DNA of 13,677 nucleotides from an uncultured Bacteroidales bacterium (GTDB taxonomy: Bacteria; Bacteroidota; Bacteroidia; Bacteroidales; UBA932). The notes below the pieces were generated by a model, which was not told the origin of the DNA, ran no database searches, and worked only from the letters and a program-made list of their open reading frames with translations. This document shows, in pieces, positions 7,597-13,677 of the stretch (position 1 is the stretch's first letter; every line of letters begins with the position of its first letter). The stretch lies in NCBI GenBank assembly GCA_946062035.1, contig CAMGTS010000011.1:1-13677 (forward strand). Direction: 5' to 3'. The position numbers were made by a program, and so were the translations under genes.

Positions 7597-7614
7597 TACG
7601 CAGTGGACTGCGTA
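7597..7614. repeat. 18-bp palindrome in the ATPase leader
   Basis: TACGCAGT, GG, ACTGCGTA is a perfect inverted repeat. It lies just downstream of a promoter-like motif (7628-7659, minus strand), where an operator or a 5'-end hairpin would be expected. Confidence 0.5.
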
Positions 7615-7627
7615 TTTTTACGCACTA

Positions 7628-7659
7628 TAAAGATAATAACTCATTTTCAATTACTCAAC
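7628..7659 (-). promoter_or_regulatory. candidate Bacteroidetes-type promoter for the ATPase gene
   Basis: On the minus strand, GTTG (7656-7659) is followed after 20 bases by TATCTTTA (7628-7635), close to the Bacteroidetes -33 TTTG and -7 TAnnTTTG elements with suitable spacing. Transcription from here would give a leader of roughly 115 nt that includes the palindrome and leader repeat copy A. The motif overlaps the end of the DUF1016 remnant region. Confidence 0.4.
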
Positions 7660-7662
7660 GGA

Positions 7663-7968
7663 CTATACAGAAATCATGTATATAGCTGCCTTCCACTTAT
7701 AGAAGTTTCTCATCTTTTTCATATTCGCCTCTGAAAACCCTCTAAGTCCTGGTAACAATTTTCTCAATCTTTCACTTATGACAGCCAAAGCTCCAGTGCC
7801 CCAATATCCATCTCTCGAATTGACAGAAATATACTGGCCTATACCAAAATATAGCGCAAGTTGCTCAGCATTGACTTTCTTGGATGCTTGATACTGGCTT
7901 TGCAAAATGGCAGTCTTGATTATTTCAACGGCTTCAATATAGTCCTGATGAATATTTTTTGTGTCCAT
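7663..7968 (-). pseudogene. truncated DUF1016_N (YhcG-like) gene remnant
   Basis: From ATG 7968 this encodes about 101 residues (MDTKNIHQDYIEAVEIIKTA...). The segments NAEQLALYFGIGQYIS, GYWGTGALAVISERLRKLLPGLRGFS and NMKKMRNFYKW match the N-terminal DUF1016 domain of YhcG-like proteins. Full-length members run to about 330-380 residues and end in a PDDEXK nuclease domain. Here similarity stops right after FYKW and the frame ends ten codons later; I see no continuation in other frames before the ATPase gene. It is therefore a remnant, probably made by a deletion or rearrangement that joined it to the ATPase promoter region. An upstream ATG at 8010 is in frame but lies inside leader repeat copy B, so 7968 is preferred. 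A short product could still be made. Confidence 0.7.
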
Positions 7969-7991
7969 TGTAACTTTGTTGTCTATTCGTC

Positions 7992-8037
7992 GCGCTTCAG
8001 CATGGTTCATGCAAGCTTTGCTCAGCTTTCGGCTTGC
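7992..8037 (-). repeat. leader repeat, copy B (before the DUF1016 remnant)
   Basis: Homologous to copy A at 7542-7587 (31 of 46 identical, no gaps). Its end lies 23 nt before ATG 7968. The core at 8011-8026 keeps the same fold: GC, bulge, GAGC, loop AAA, GCTT, GC. One T-A pair of copy A is replaced by C-G and one G-C by G-U, so pairing is kept. GCAAGC/GCTTGC at 8011-8016 and 8032-8037 is an extra possible stem specific to this copy. Confidence 0.55.
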
Positions 8038-8120
8038 GGAATATTATGCGTGAAGATATGGTTTCTCAATGTTGATACCTTGCAAGAAAGTAAAAATGTT
8101 AACCCCTATTGGTGACAAAA

Positions 8121-8192
8121 ATAAAGCGGCCCGGATTCCGGGCCGCTTTGCTGTTCTAATCGGTTGTCTTATAGACCTCTTACACGGATCAA
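8121..8192. repeat. direct repeat R1: partial copy of the dcp 3' end and terminator
   Basis: By hand alignment, 62 of 72 positions match R2 (9834-9905) without gaps. Read on the minus strand it holds LIRVRGL and a TAA stop, against LIRARGL-TAA in the real dcp, followed by a terminator hairpin. Similarity ends sharply to the right, where the rest of dcp is absent. It is an orphan gene end, best explained by insertion or duplication at the dcp 3' end. Confidence 0.85.
8123..8149 (-). terminator. orphan terminator inside R1
   Basis: AAAGCGGCCCGG (8123-8134), loop ATT, CCGGGCCGCTTT (8138-8149): a perfect 12-bp stem. In minus-strand RNA it is followed by a U-rich TTTATTTTTG, so it should stop leftward transcription. 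No intact gene leads into it from the right. It may insulate the DUF1016 remnant from leftward readthrough. Confidence 0.8.
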
Positions 8193-8295
8193 TTTTTATG
8201 GGAATCCTTAATTTGCTATTGCTTAGGGTACTTTTTTATTTTCCGTAGAATTCTCCATGAACTAATTCACTATATTTACCCTGATATTGTTGAAA

Positions 8296-9651
8296 ATGAA
8301 AGATATACTAAAGAGACTGATAGCATTGCCGGCAGAAAGTGAATGGGTCGAGTTTAAGCATAATTTCCACTCTGCCGAAGAAATCGGAGAGCGTATCTCC
8401 GCAATATCCAATAGTGCGGCATTGCTTGCCAAACCATTCGGATACCTGGTATTCGGAGTTAAAGACGAAACCCACGAAATCATCGGAACGATATTCAAGG
8501 CCAAGCTGCACAAAGTCGGCAACGAAGAACTGGAATTGTGACTTGTCAACAGACTTAATCCACGAATTGATATTGAGTGCGTTGAGTTTGATGTCGAAGA
8601 TAAGCATATCTCAATGTATAAGATTCCGGCAGCTTCTTCTCGCCCGGTCACATTCCTGAATACAGCATATATCAGAGTAGGCTCATTGACGAAGAAGCTC
8701 CTGGGCTATCCTGAAAAGGAAGCCAAATTATGGAGAAGAGAACCCGGTAACAGTCTGAATAAAACTGTTGTCAAAGAATGTAAAACAGCCGGGGATGTAG
8801 TAAAGTACCTCAGTGCTGAAACATACTTCGACAAACTCCATTTACCTCTCCCGCAAACGACAGACGGCATCGTTGAAAGACTCCTGTCAGAGAAACTTAT
8901 ATGCAAAACCGAGCTCGGGTATGGTATCACTGAATTGGGAGCCATATTGCTGGCAAAAGATTTGCGGGATTTCGACAACCTGCATCGCAAGGCCGTAAGA
9001 ATCATTGTTTATAAGGGCAAAAACAAAATAGAAACAATACGGGAACAGAGCTTTGAACAAGGCTACGCCGTATGTTTCTCACAAATGGTCGATTGGGTGA
9101 ACGGACAACTTCCTGCAAATGAGGAAATCGGTCAGGCTGAACGCATAGAAGTTAGGATGTATCCGCCAATCGCAATTTGCGAAATCATGGCCAATATGCT
9201 TATTCATCAGGACTTCTCCGTTCTCGGCTTTCCTATGATTGAAATATACTCCGACAGAGTTGAAATATCCTCTCCGGGACAGCCCCTCATCAGTACAGAC
9301 AGATTCATTGATGAATACCAGTCCCGCAATGAAGACCTTGCAGACATAATGCGCAGGATGGGTTTCTGCGAGGAAAAAGGCAGCGGAATGGACAAGGCAC
9401 TCTCGGCGATTGAAAAGTATAAACTTCCTGCTATCAAATACAGAGTCTCCGAAATCCGCACCTCGATTATCCTCACTGAATACAAGACCTGGGCGCAGAC
9501 AACAAAAGAGGAAAGGCTTCAGGTAAAGGATAGCAATTATCCTGCAATCTCGCAGCTTATCAAGGAGGCAATAAGAGTTGGGCTCATCAAGGTTGGTACG
9601 CCAGAAGGGACTAATCGTCGTGATATCGGTTATATTCCCATTTGGGGATGA
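8296..9651 (+). pseudogene. Schlafen AlbA_2/HATPase_c_4-type putative DNA-binding protein, split by an in-frame TGA
   Basis: One frame of 451 codons is interrupted at codon 82 by TGA (8539-8541). Before it lies the start of a Schlafen AlbA_2 domain (ESEWVEFK at 14-21, GYLVFGVKD at 49-57). After it the domain goes on in the same frame (NPRIDI, IPAASSRPVTF, TAYIRVGS). A C-terminal HATPase_c_4-type region follows, with HQDFS at about 304-308, SDRVEISSPG and SRNEDLADIMRRMGF ending in EEKGSG. In family members this stretch reads about ELENWL, so the stop replaces a Trp (TGG to TGA). The 3' part alone could be translated from ATG 8614 (345 residues), but it lacks most of AlbA_2. The C-terminal winged-helix region also looks shortened. 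ATG 8296 is preferred to the TTG codons at 8287 and 8290. These proteins are usually called transcriptional regulators or ATP-binding proteins; their function is poorly known. Confidence 0.8.
8539..8541 (+). other. in-frame TGA at a conserved Trp position
   Basis: The codons around it read L-E-L-TGA-L-V-N-R-L-N-P-R. The reading frame on both sides belongs to one protein, with no insertion or deletion. The base after TGA is C, a context known to weaken UGA termination in some bacteria. Nonsense mutation, sequencing error and partial readthrough are all possible. Confidence 0.75.
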
Positions 9652-9831
9652 TTTTCATGTAATGGTCATGTGATGAATCCGTATCTTTGGAATGCAAGAA
9701 AAGCACATCGAACATTTAGAAGTGCTCGACTATTCATATTATTTTGTGGATCTTGCCGATTTTTTCACGACTTGGACAAAGGTAGATATTTTTTGTGTCA
9801 ATACCTTCTTACAAAAATAAATTTTGATAAA
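9652..9831. other. gene-free spacer between the AlbA_2 gene and dcp
   Basis: I see no credible gene here. An open frame starting at 9670 has no family resemblance and runs through the terminator into the antisense of dcp. A perfect TAnnTTTG box (TACCTTTG, minus strand, 9777-9784) is present, but its nearest TTG is only 14 bases upstream, so it is a poor promoter candidate. Confidence 0.5.
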
Positions 9832-9866
9832 CAACAAAGCGGCCCGGGATCCGGACCGCTTTGTTG
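9832..9866 (-). terminator. terminator of the dcp operon
   Basis: CAACAAAGCGGCCCGG (9832-9847), loop GAT, CCGGACCGCTTTGTTG (9851-9866): 16-bp arms with a single imperfect pair. In minus-strand RNA that pair is U-G, in plus-strand RNA C-A, so the element fits leftward transcription from dcp, whose stop is 15 bp away. It may also stop the convergent AlbA_2 gene. Confidence 0.8.
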
Positions 9867-9905
9867 CTCTAAACGCTTGTCTTACAGACCTCTTGCACGG
9901 ATCAA
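9834..9905. repeat. direct repeat R2: authentic dcp 3' end and terminator
   Basis: Partner of R1 (8121-8192), 1713 bp away in the same orientation. It covers the terminator, the dcp stop and the last codons. It is continuous with the whole dcp gene, so it is the functional copy. Confidence 0.85.
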
Positions 9906-11894
9906 CGCCCCGGGGTCTGGCTGTGCGCCGGTGAACTGCTCGTATAGAACCATCGGCTCTTCGCTGCCGCCTTTCTCAAGGAATGTCTTGCGGAATTTGG
10001 TCGCAATCTCCGGATTGTAGATTCCGTTACGCTCGAAATATTCGAATGCGTCCTTATCCAAAACTTCAGCCCACAGATAGCTATAGTAACCTGCTGAATA
10101 GCCTGAATTGAAAATATGGTTGAAATAGGTCGTGCGGTAACGAGGTATAATCTGCTCGTTGAGCCCCATCTCATCGCAAACTTTCTTCTCGAACTCGGCT
10201 ATATCGATATTTTCAAGCTGTTCTGCTGTCAACTCATGCCACTTCATATCCAAAATGGATGCGGCTGCAAGCTCTGTAGTCATGAAGCCCTGATTGAACA
10301 ATCTTGCGTTGTTGATCTTCGCTACGAGAGAATCAGGAATCACCTCACCAGTCTTATAGTGCTTTGCGTATTCTGCGAGAATCTCAGGCTGGAAGGCCCA
10401 GTTCTCGTTGAACTGTGAGAATGTCTCTACGAAGTCTCTCGCTACGCTTGTTCCGCTAACGCTCGGATAAGTACACTTTGTAAGAAGTCCGTGGAGCGCA
10501 TGTCCGAATTCGTGGAACGCAGTCTCGACATTGTCGATTGTGAACAGTCCCGGAAGTGAGTCGGTAGGGGCGCTCATATTGCCTACGTTTACGATGATAG
10601 GGCGGACTTCCTTGCCGTCAGGCGTGATGTACTGGTCTCTGAAGTTGTTCATCCATGCTCCGCCTCTCTTCGAAGAGCGAGGGAAGTAGTCTGTCATGAA
10701 GATACCAAGCAATGATGAATCAGCGTCGGTAACCTTGAATACTTCGACATCTTTATTGTAAAGAGGTGCATCGGCGATAGGTTCTACGTTGATTCCGTAA
10801 ATCTTATGAGCCGCATAGAAGACGCCCTTGCGGACGTTCTCCATTGCGAAATAAGGCTTTACAAGGTTTTCGTCGAGGTCATACTTGGCCTTGCGTACTT
10901 TTTCAGCGTAGTAGAACCAGTCCCAAGGCTCGATCTTGCTTCCTGCAGGGAGCAGGCCTGCTGCTATATCTTCGTCCATGACCTTCTGCATATCAGCCAC
11001 TTCCTGTTCGGCTTTTGCTGTAGCAGGGGCGATAATGGTAGAAAGGAACTCATCTACTGTAGCGGGATCGTGCGCCATCTTGTTATCCAACTGGTATGCC
11101 GCGAAAGTGTCGAATCCCAAAAGGTTGGCTTTCTTGGTGCGGAGCTTGAGGATTTCAAGGCAGAGAGCCTTGTTATCGTACTCGTTGCCATTGTTGCCTC
11201 TTGAAGAGTATGCCTTGAACATCTTCTCTCGCAACGCTCTGTCGCTGCACGAGGTCATTGTCTCGGTGTATGATGAGACAGGAATTCCGAACTCGCTCTT
11301 GAAAGCGTTGTTCTCAGCAAGAAGGTTGTTGCCGAACTTGTTCTGTGCTGCGGCGAGTTTCTTGTTGATCTCTTTCAACTCCTCCTGAGCAGCCTCGTCA
11401 AGACCGATACCGTTGCGGGTAAAGCCTTGATAGAGCTTCTTGAGAACCATCTGCTGTTCACGTGTAAGGTTGCTCTGATCCGCCTCGTAAACAGCCTTTA
11501 CTCTTTCGAAGAACTTCTTGTTCATGAAGATATTGTCGCTGTGCTCTGTCAGCATCTGAGACGCTTCTTCCTGAACTTTGTTTAGCTCTTCGTCAGCGTC
11601 TGTCTCTGAAAGATTGTATAGTACGCCTACGACTTTTGAGATGATTGCCCCGGAAAATTCGTAAGCTGCGACTGTATTTTCGAAATCAGGGGCTTCGGTA
11701 TTGCCTACGATAGCCTCTATTTCCTTGGTCTGTTCCGCTATTCCTTTCTGAAGGGCAGGAATATAGTGTTCCGTCTTTATCTCATCGAACGGTGGAATAC
11801 CATAAGGGGTATTCCACTCATTCAAGAAAGGATTCTGCGATGTACAGGCGGCGATTGTCATCATGATGGCTATTGCTAATAATGCCTTTTTCAT
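9882..11894 (-). CDS. dcp: peptidyl-dipeptidase Dcp-like M3 family lipoprotein
   Basis: A 670-residue zinc metallopeptidase of family M3, which cleaves dipeptides from the C-termini of oligopeptides. The zinc site is complete: HEFGH with H461, E462 and H465, then E490 in FVETFSQF, 29 residues after the first His as in the family. The C-terminal SGYSAGYYSYLW segment carries the expected substrate-binding tyrosines. Length is usual for Dcp. The N-terminus is a lipoprotein signal with lipobox TIAAC (Cys17), so this copy works in the envelope, unlike cytoplasmic enterobacterial Dcp. It lies 8 bp after the DUF5689 lipoprotein gene and is third in an operon with a TonB-dependent receptor, which suggests it trims peptides outside the cytoplasm (inference). 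The last codons and terminator are duplicated at 8121-8192. Confidence 0.93.
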   Translation of the reverse strand: MKKALLAIAIMMTIAACTSQNPFLNEWNTPYGIPPFDEIKTEHYIPALQKGIAEQTKEIEAIVGNTEAPDFENTVAAYEFSGAIISKVVGVLYNLSETDADEELNKVQEEASQMLTEHSDNIFMNKKFFERVKAVYEADQSNLTREQQMVLKKLYQGFTRNGIGLDEAAQEELKEINKKLAAAQNKFGNNLLAENNAFKSEFGIPVSSYTETMTSCSDRALREKMFKAYSSRGNNGNEYDNKALCLEILKLRTKKANLLGFDTFAAYQLDNKMAHDPATVDEFLSTIIAPATAKAEQEVADMQKVMDEDIAAGLLPAGSKIEPWDWFYYAEKVRKAKYDLDENLVKPYFAMENVRKGVFYAAHKIYGINVEPIADAPLYNKDVEVFKVTDADSSLLGIFMTDYFPRSSKRGGAWMNNFRDQYITPDGKEVRPIIVNVGNMSAPTDSLPGLFTIDNVETAFHEFGHALHGLLTKCTYPSVSGTSVARDFVETFSQFNENWAFQPEILAEYAKHYKTGEVIPDSLVAKINNARLFNQGFMTTELAAASILDMKWHELTAEQLENIDIAEFEKKVCDEMGLNEQIIPRYRTTYFNHIFNSGYSAGYYSYLWAEVLDKDAFEYFERNGIYNPEIATKFRKTFLEKGGSEEPMVLYEQFTGAQPDPGALIRARGL

Positions 11895-11902
11895 AATATT
11901 AA

Positions 11903-12913
11903 CTAATTATTAACGACTTCAACGCCGTCGATGCTCACGAGAGTGAACTGTGCGGCACCTCTGTAGTTTGTTAATATACCTGTGATATTGACTGACTTAG
12001 AGCCGTTGAGTACATCAGGATCAATTTCAGTATCAGCGAATTTTGCATATCCGCTCGTTCTGATCTGGATGTTTGTGCCACCCATTTTGAAATAGTGGCT
12101 TACATAGTTCGCTACAATGTCCATTTTACCGGCCTCCCTGAGTTCTTTGACGGTCTTGCTGCCGTCAGCAAGAACAGCCGTGTCCCAAATACCTGAATTG
12201 AGATACTCTCTCATCTTGTTGGCGCTCATGGCCCAAGTGGTGACACCCCATGTCTTGTCAGAGAGGAATACTCTGTTTGAAGTGAGCTTTTTGTTGCCGT
12301 TCTGGTCCGGGTACATAAGACAGAAAATCTGATCGCCGTATGTAAGACCTTTGAGGGTCACATATCTGCCCATATTATGCGATGCGAGAAGGTCACCCTC
12401 CAAAACCTCTACAGGCGAGACAGATGCGGCCTTTTCTCCTCTGAATACATGCTGGTCAATAAGGAGCTGTACATCCATATATGATGTCTCGTATTCTCCT
12501 GTAGGGTCGTCAACTCCGATCTGAAGCATTCCCTCGTATGCGCCGAGCGTCAGCCCCTGACATTTGACATAAACCCACTGACCGAGTTTGTAGACATTGT
12601 AAAGTCCTGATTTACCGATTTTTATTTCGATGCCTCCTGTGTTGTCCTGAATATATATAGAGCGGTATACATTACCCTCTCTGTCTGATGTAGTTACCTG
12701 GCCTCCGATGATTATGTCCCCCTCAATATGTACTGGTTTGTTGACGTACATGGCCTTGAGTTCCTCAATGGTCATATTGGGATTGAGAGTGACAAGTTCG
12801 TCCTGTTCAAAATCCTTGTTGTTAGGATCGAGGACAGGGTCCATCTCATCGCATGATGCCAGAATTCCAACGGCCAAAAAGGCCATAACAAATAATTTTG
12901 TAAAAATTTTCAT
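11903..12913 (-). CDS. DUF5689 domain lipoprotein
   Basis: A 336-residue lipoprotein with lipobox ILASC (Cys21) followed by acidic DEMD, which resembles signals for surface export of Bacteroidetes lipoproteins. The DUF5689 pattern starts at about residue 47: MTIEELKAMY, then VHIEGDIIIGGQVTTSDREG, then YRSIYIQDNTGGIEIKI, then LGQWVYVKCQGLTLG. This is an OB-fold-like region, and a second related beta-rich part follows (SVNITGILTNYRGAAQFTLV near the end). DUF5689 proteins often sit next to TonB-dependent receptors, as here: the receptor gene ends 16 bp before. It probably helps the receptor bind or hold its ligand at the surface. The substrate is unknown. Confidence 0.85.
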   Translation of the reverse strand: MKIFTKLFVMAFLAVGILASCDEMDPVLDPNNKDFEQDELVTLNPNMTIEELKAMYVNKPVHIEGDIIIGGQVTTSDREGNVYRSIYIQDNTGGIEIKIGKSGLYNVYKLGQWVYVKCQGLTLGAYEGMLQIGVDDPTGEYETSYMDVQLLIDQHVFRGEKAASVSPVEVLEGDLLASHNMGRYVTLKGLTYGDQIFCLMYPDQNGNKKLTSNRVFLSDKTWGVTTWAMSANKMREYLNSGIWDTAVLADGSKTVKELREAGKMDIVANYVSHYFKMGGTNIQIRTSGYAKFADTEIDPDVLNGSKSVNITGILTNYRGAAQFTLVSIDGVEVVNN

Positions 12914-12929
12914 AACCTTATCTCCCGTA

Positions 12930-13677
12930 TTAGAATCTGAAATATAAGTTCAACATATAGTTAGTTCCGCTCATGTAGAAGTACTTTGCGTCGAAACGAT
13001 AGTAGCGCTCTTTGCTGACTGTGTTGTCGACAAGTCTTGTCTGCTCGTAACCACCGGTCTTCACATCCTTGTTGTTCAACAAGTTGTTGACATTAAGACT
13101 GAAACCGATCTGATATTTACGTTGGATATACCATGACTTGCCGATACTGAGGTTGACGGTGTACTGTGAGTCAAACTTCTCCTGGGCGGCCATATACTCT
13201 ACCTCTGACGGGGTCTGGATCTTGTCCGGGCCTGAACATGCCATGTCTGTCCTGTAAAGAGGGTTCATATCAAGATATGAGCCGTCGAAGTAGTTCACGT
13301 TGGCATCGATGAACCAGTACTTGTAGAAGTATGAAAGTCCGAGACTTGCGGCGAGCTGCGGAGTGCTTGGAACATAGTGTTTCTGCCATTTGTCTACGGC
13401 GTAACTTCCGTCTGCGTTCTGGATGTATGTACCGTCAGCGTTTTTCTGGAATACCGGGTGGCTCTTCCAATAAGGAACTCTCTGATTATCGATTATGACC
13501 TGAGCGTTGTTATCGGTTGTCTGGGTCATGTAAGGGTTGGAAGTGTAAACGAACTGACCCCATGACAAGACTCCCACAAGGTTGAGATTGTTTACAAATG
13601 TAGGCACTTCAAAACCTACCTCAACTCCGACATGTCTTTCGTCTATACCGCTCATAGCGAAGTTGGTATATGAGTTC
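12930..13677 (-). CDS. TonB-dependent receptor, C-terminal part (5' end outside window)
   Basis: The frame is open to the right edge, and about 248 codons of the beta-barrel end are visible. NFAMSGIDERHVGVEVGFE is the usual 'GI..RH.GVE' barrel signature. Alternating strands such as LAASLGLSYFYKYWFIDANV and YQIGFSLNVNNLLNNKD follow, and the protein ends in NLYFRF, an outer-membrane-protein terminus closing with an aromatic residue. Such receptors import ligands across the outer membrane with TonB energy. The plug domain lies outside, so it cannot be said whether this is a SusC type. It heads the operon with the DUF5689 lipoprotein and Dcp; no SusD-like gene is present downstream. The ATG at 13655 is an internal Met. 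Confidence 0.9.
   Translation of the reverse strand, partial: NSYTNFAMSGIDERHVGVEVGFEVPTFVNNLNLVGVLSWGQFVYTSNPYMTQTTDNNAQVIIDNQRVPYWKSHPVFQKNADGTYIQNADGSYAVDKWQKHYVPSTPQLAASLGLSYFYKYWFIDANVNYFDGSYLDMNPLYRTDMACSGPDKIQTPSEVEYMAAQEKFDSQYTVNLSIGKSWYIQRKYQIGFSLNVNNLLNNKDVKTGGYEQTRLVDNTVSKERYYRFDAKYFYMSGTNYMLNLYFRF

Noticed and set aside
7664..7682. Small inverted repeat TATACA/TGTATA at the end of the DUF1016 remnant
   Set aside because: Six AT-rich base pairs are expected by chance in a window this size, and no function suggests itself.
8539..8541. Alternative genetic code with TGA read as Trp, or selenocysteine
   Set aside because: TGA ends the phosphoesterase, sigma factor and AlbA_2 genes here, and there is no selenoprotein family or insertion element to support recoding.
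8339..8659. Plus-strand open frame of 106 codons spanning the TGA in the AlbA_2 gene
   Set aside because: It is in another frame, and the translation of the main frame on both sides clearly belongs to the AlbA_2 family, so this is a shadow.
9777..9784. Perfect TAnnTTTG box on the minus strand as an antisense promoter
   Set aside because: The only nearby TTG is 14 bases upstream, too short for the Bacteroidetes spacing, and no minus-strand gene follows.
8121..9905. Reading the R1/R2 pair as IS ends or a target-site duplication
   Set aside because: The repeats are direct, 72 bp long and divergent, contain gene-end sequence, and no transposase lies between them.
9670..10020. Plus-strand open frame of 116 codons
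   Set aside because: It has no recognisable domain, crosses the dcp terminator and then runs antisense to the well-supported dcp coding region.

Overview
The window looks like a chromosomal segment of a Bacteroidales bacterium. The evidence is a bat operon tail (BatD, BatE), an ECF sigma/anti-sigma pair of the Bacteroidetes type, a TonB-dependent receptor ending in aromatic-R-F, a DUF5689 lipoprotein, a lipoprotein M3 peptidase, and promoter-like TAnnTTTG motifs. I cannot name the genus.

Layout. 1-2070 (+): the 3' part of batD, then batE, the end of an aerotolerance (bat) operon. 2164-4221 (+): an exported two-domain protein, a calcineurin-like phosphoesterase followed by a PQQ-type beta-propeller. 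4222-4496: a gene-free spacer with a strong nested hairpin. 4497-6119 (+): a compact signalling cassette made of an ECF sigma factor, a translationally coupled one-pass membrane protein that is probably its anti-sigma factor, and a small secreted protein with a TonB-plug-like C-terminus. Two consecutive hairpins, the second a good intrinsic terminator, end this block.

6220-9833 is an accessory stretch. It holds an AAA_14/DUF4143 ATPase (-), a truncated DUF1016_N (YhcG-like) remnant (-), and a Schlafen AlbA_2/HATPase_c_4-type gene (+) broken by one in-frame TGA at a position normally occupied by Trp. The two minus-strand genes carry alignable leader sequences just before their start codons (31 of 46 positions identical without gaps, one small stem kept by a compensatory change). 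The AlbA_2 gene is flanked by two copies of a 72-bp direct repeat (62 of 72 identical). Each copy holds the last codons of dcp plus its terminator, which is what insertion of foreign DNA at the 3' end of dcp would leave.

9882-13677 (-): an operon read from right to left, made of a TonB-dependent receptor (3' part only), a DUF5689 lipoprotein and the Dcp-like M3 peptidyl-dipeptidase lipoprotein, with gaps of 16 and 8 bp. The likely theme is uptake and breakdown of a substrate at the cell envelope.

The most notable observations are the shared leader module, the dcp 3'-end duplication around the AlbA_2 gene, the single TGA in that gene, and the sigma/anti-sigma/plug-like cassette. No integrase, transposase, tRNA, rRNA or CRISPR array is visible.
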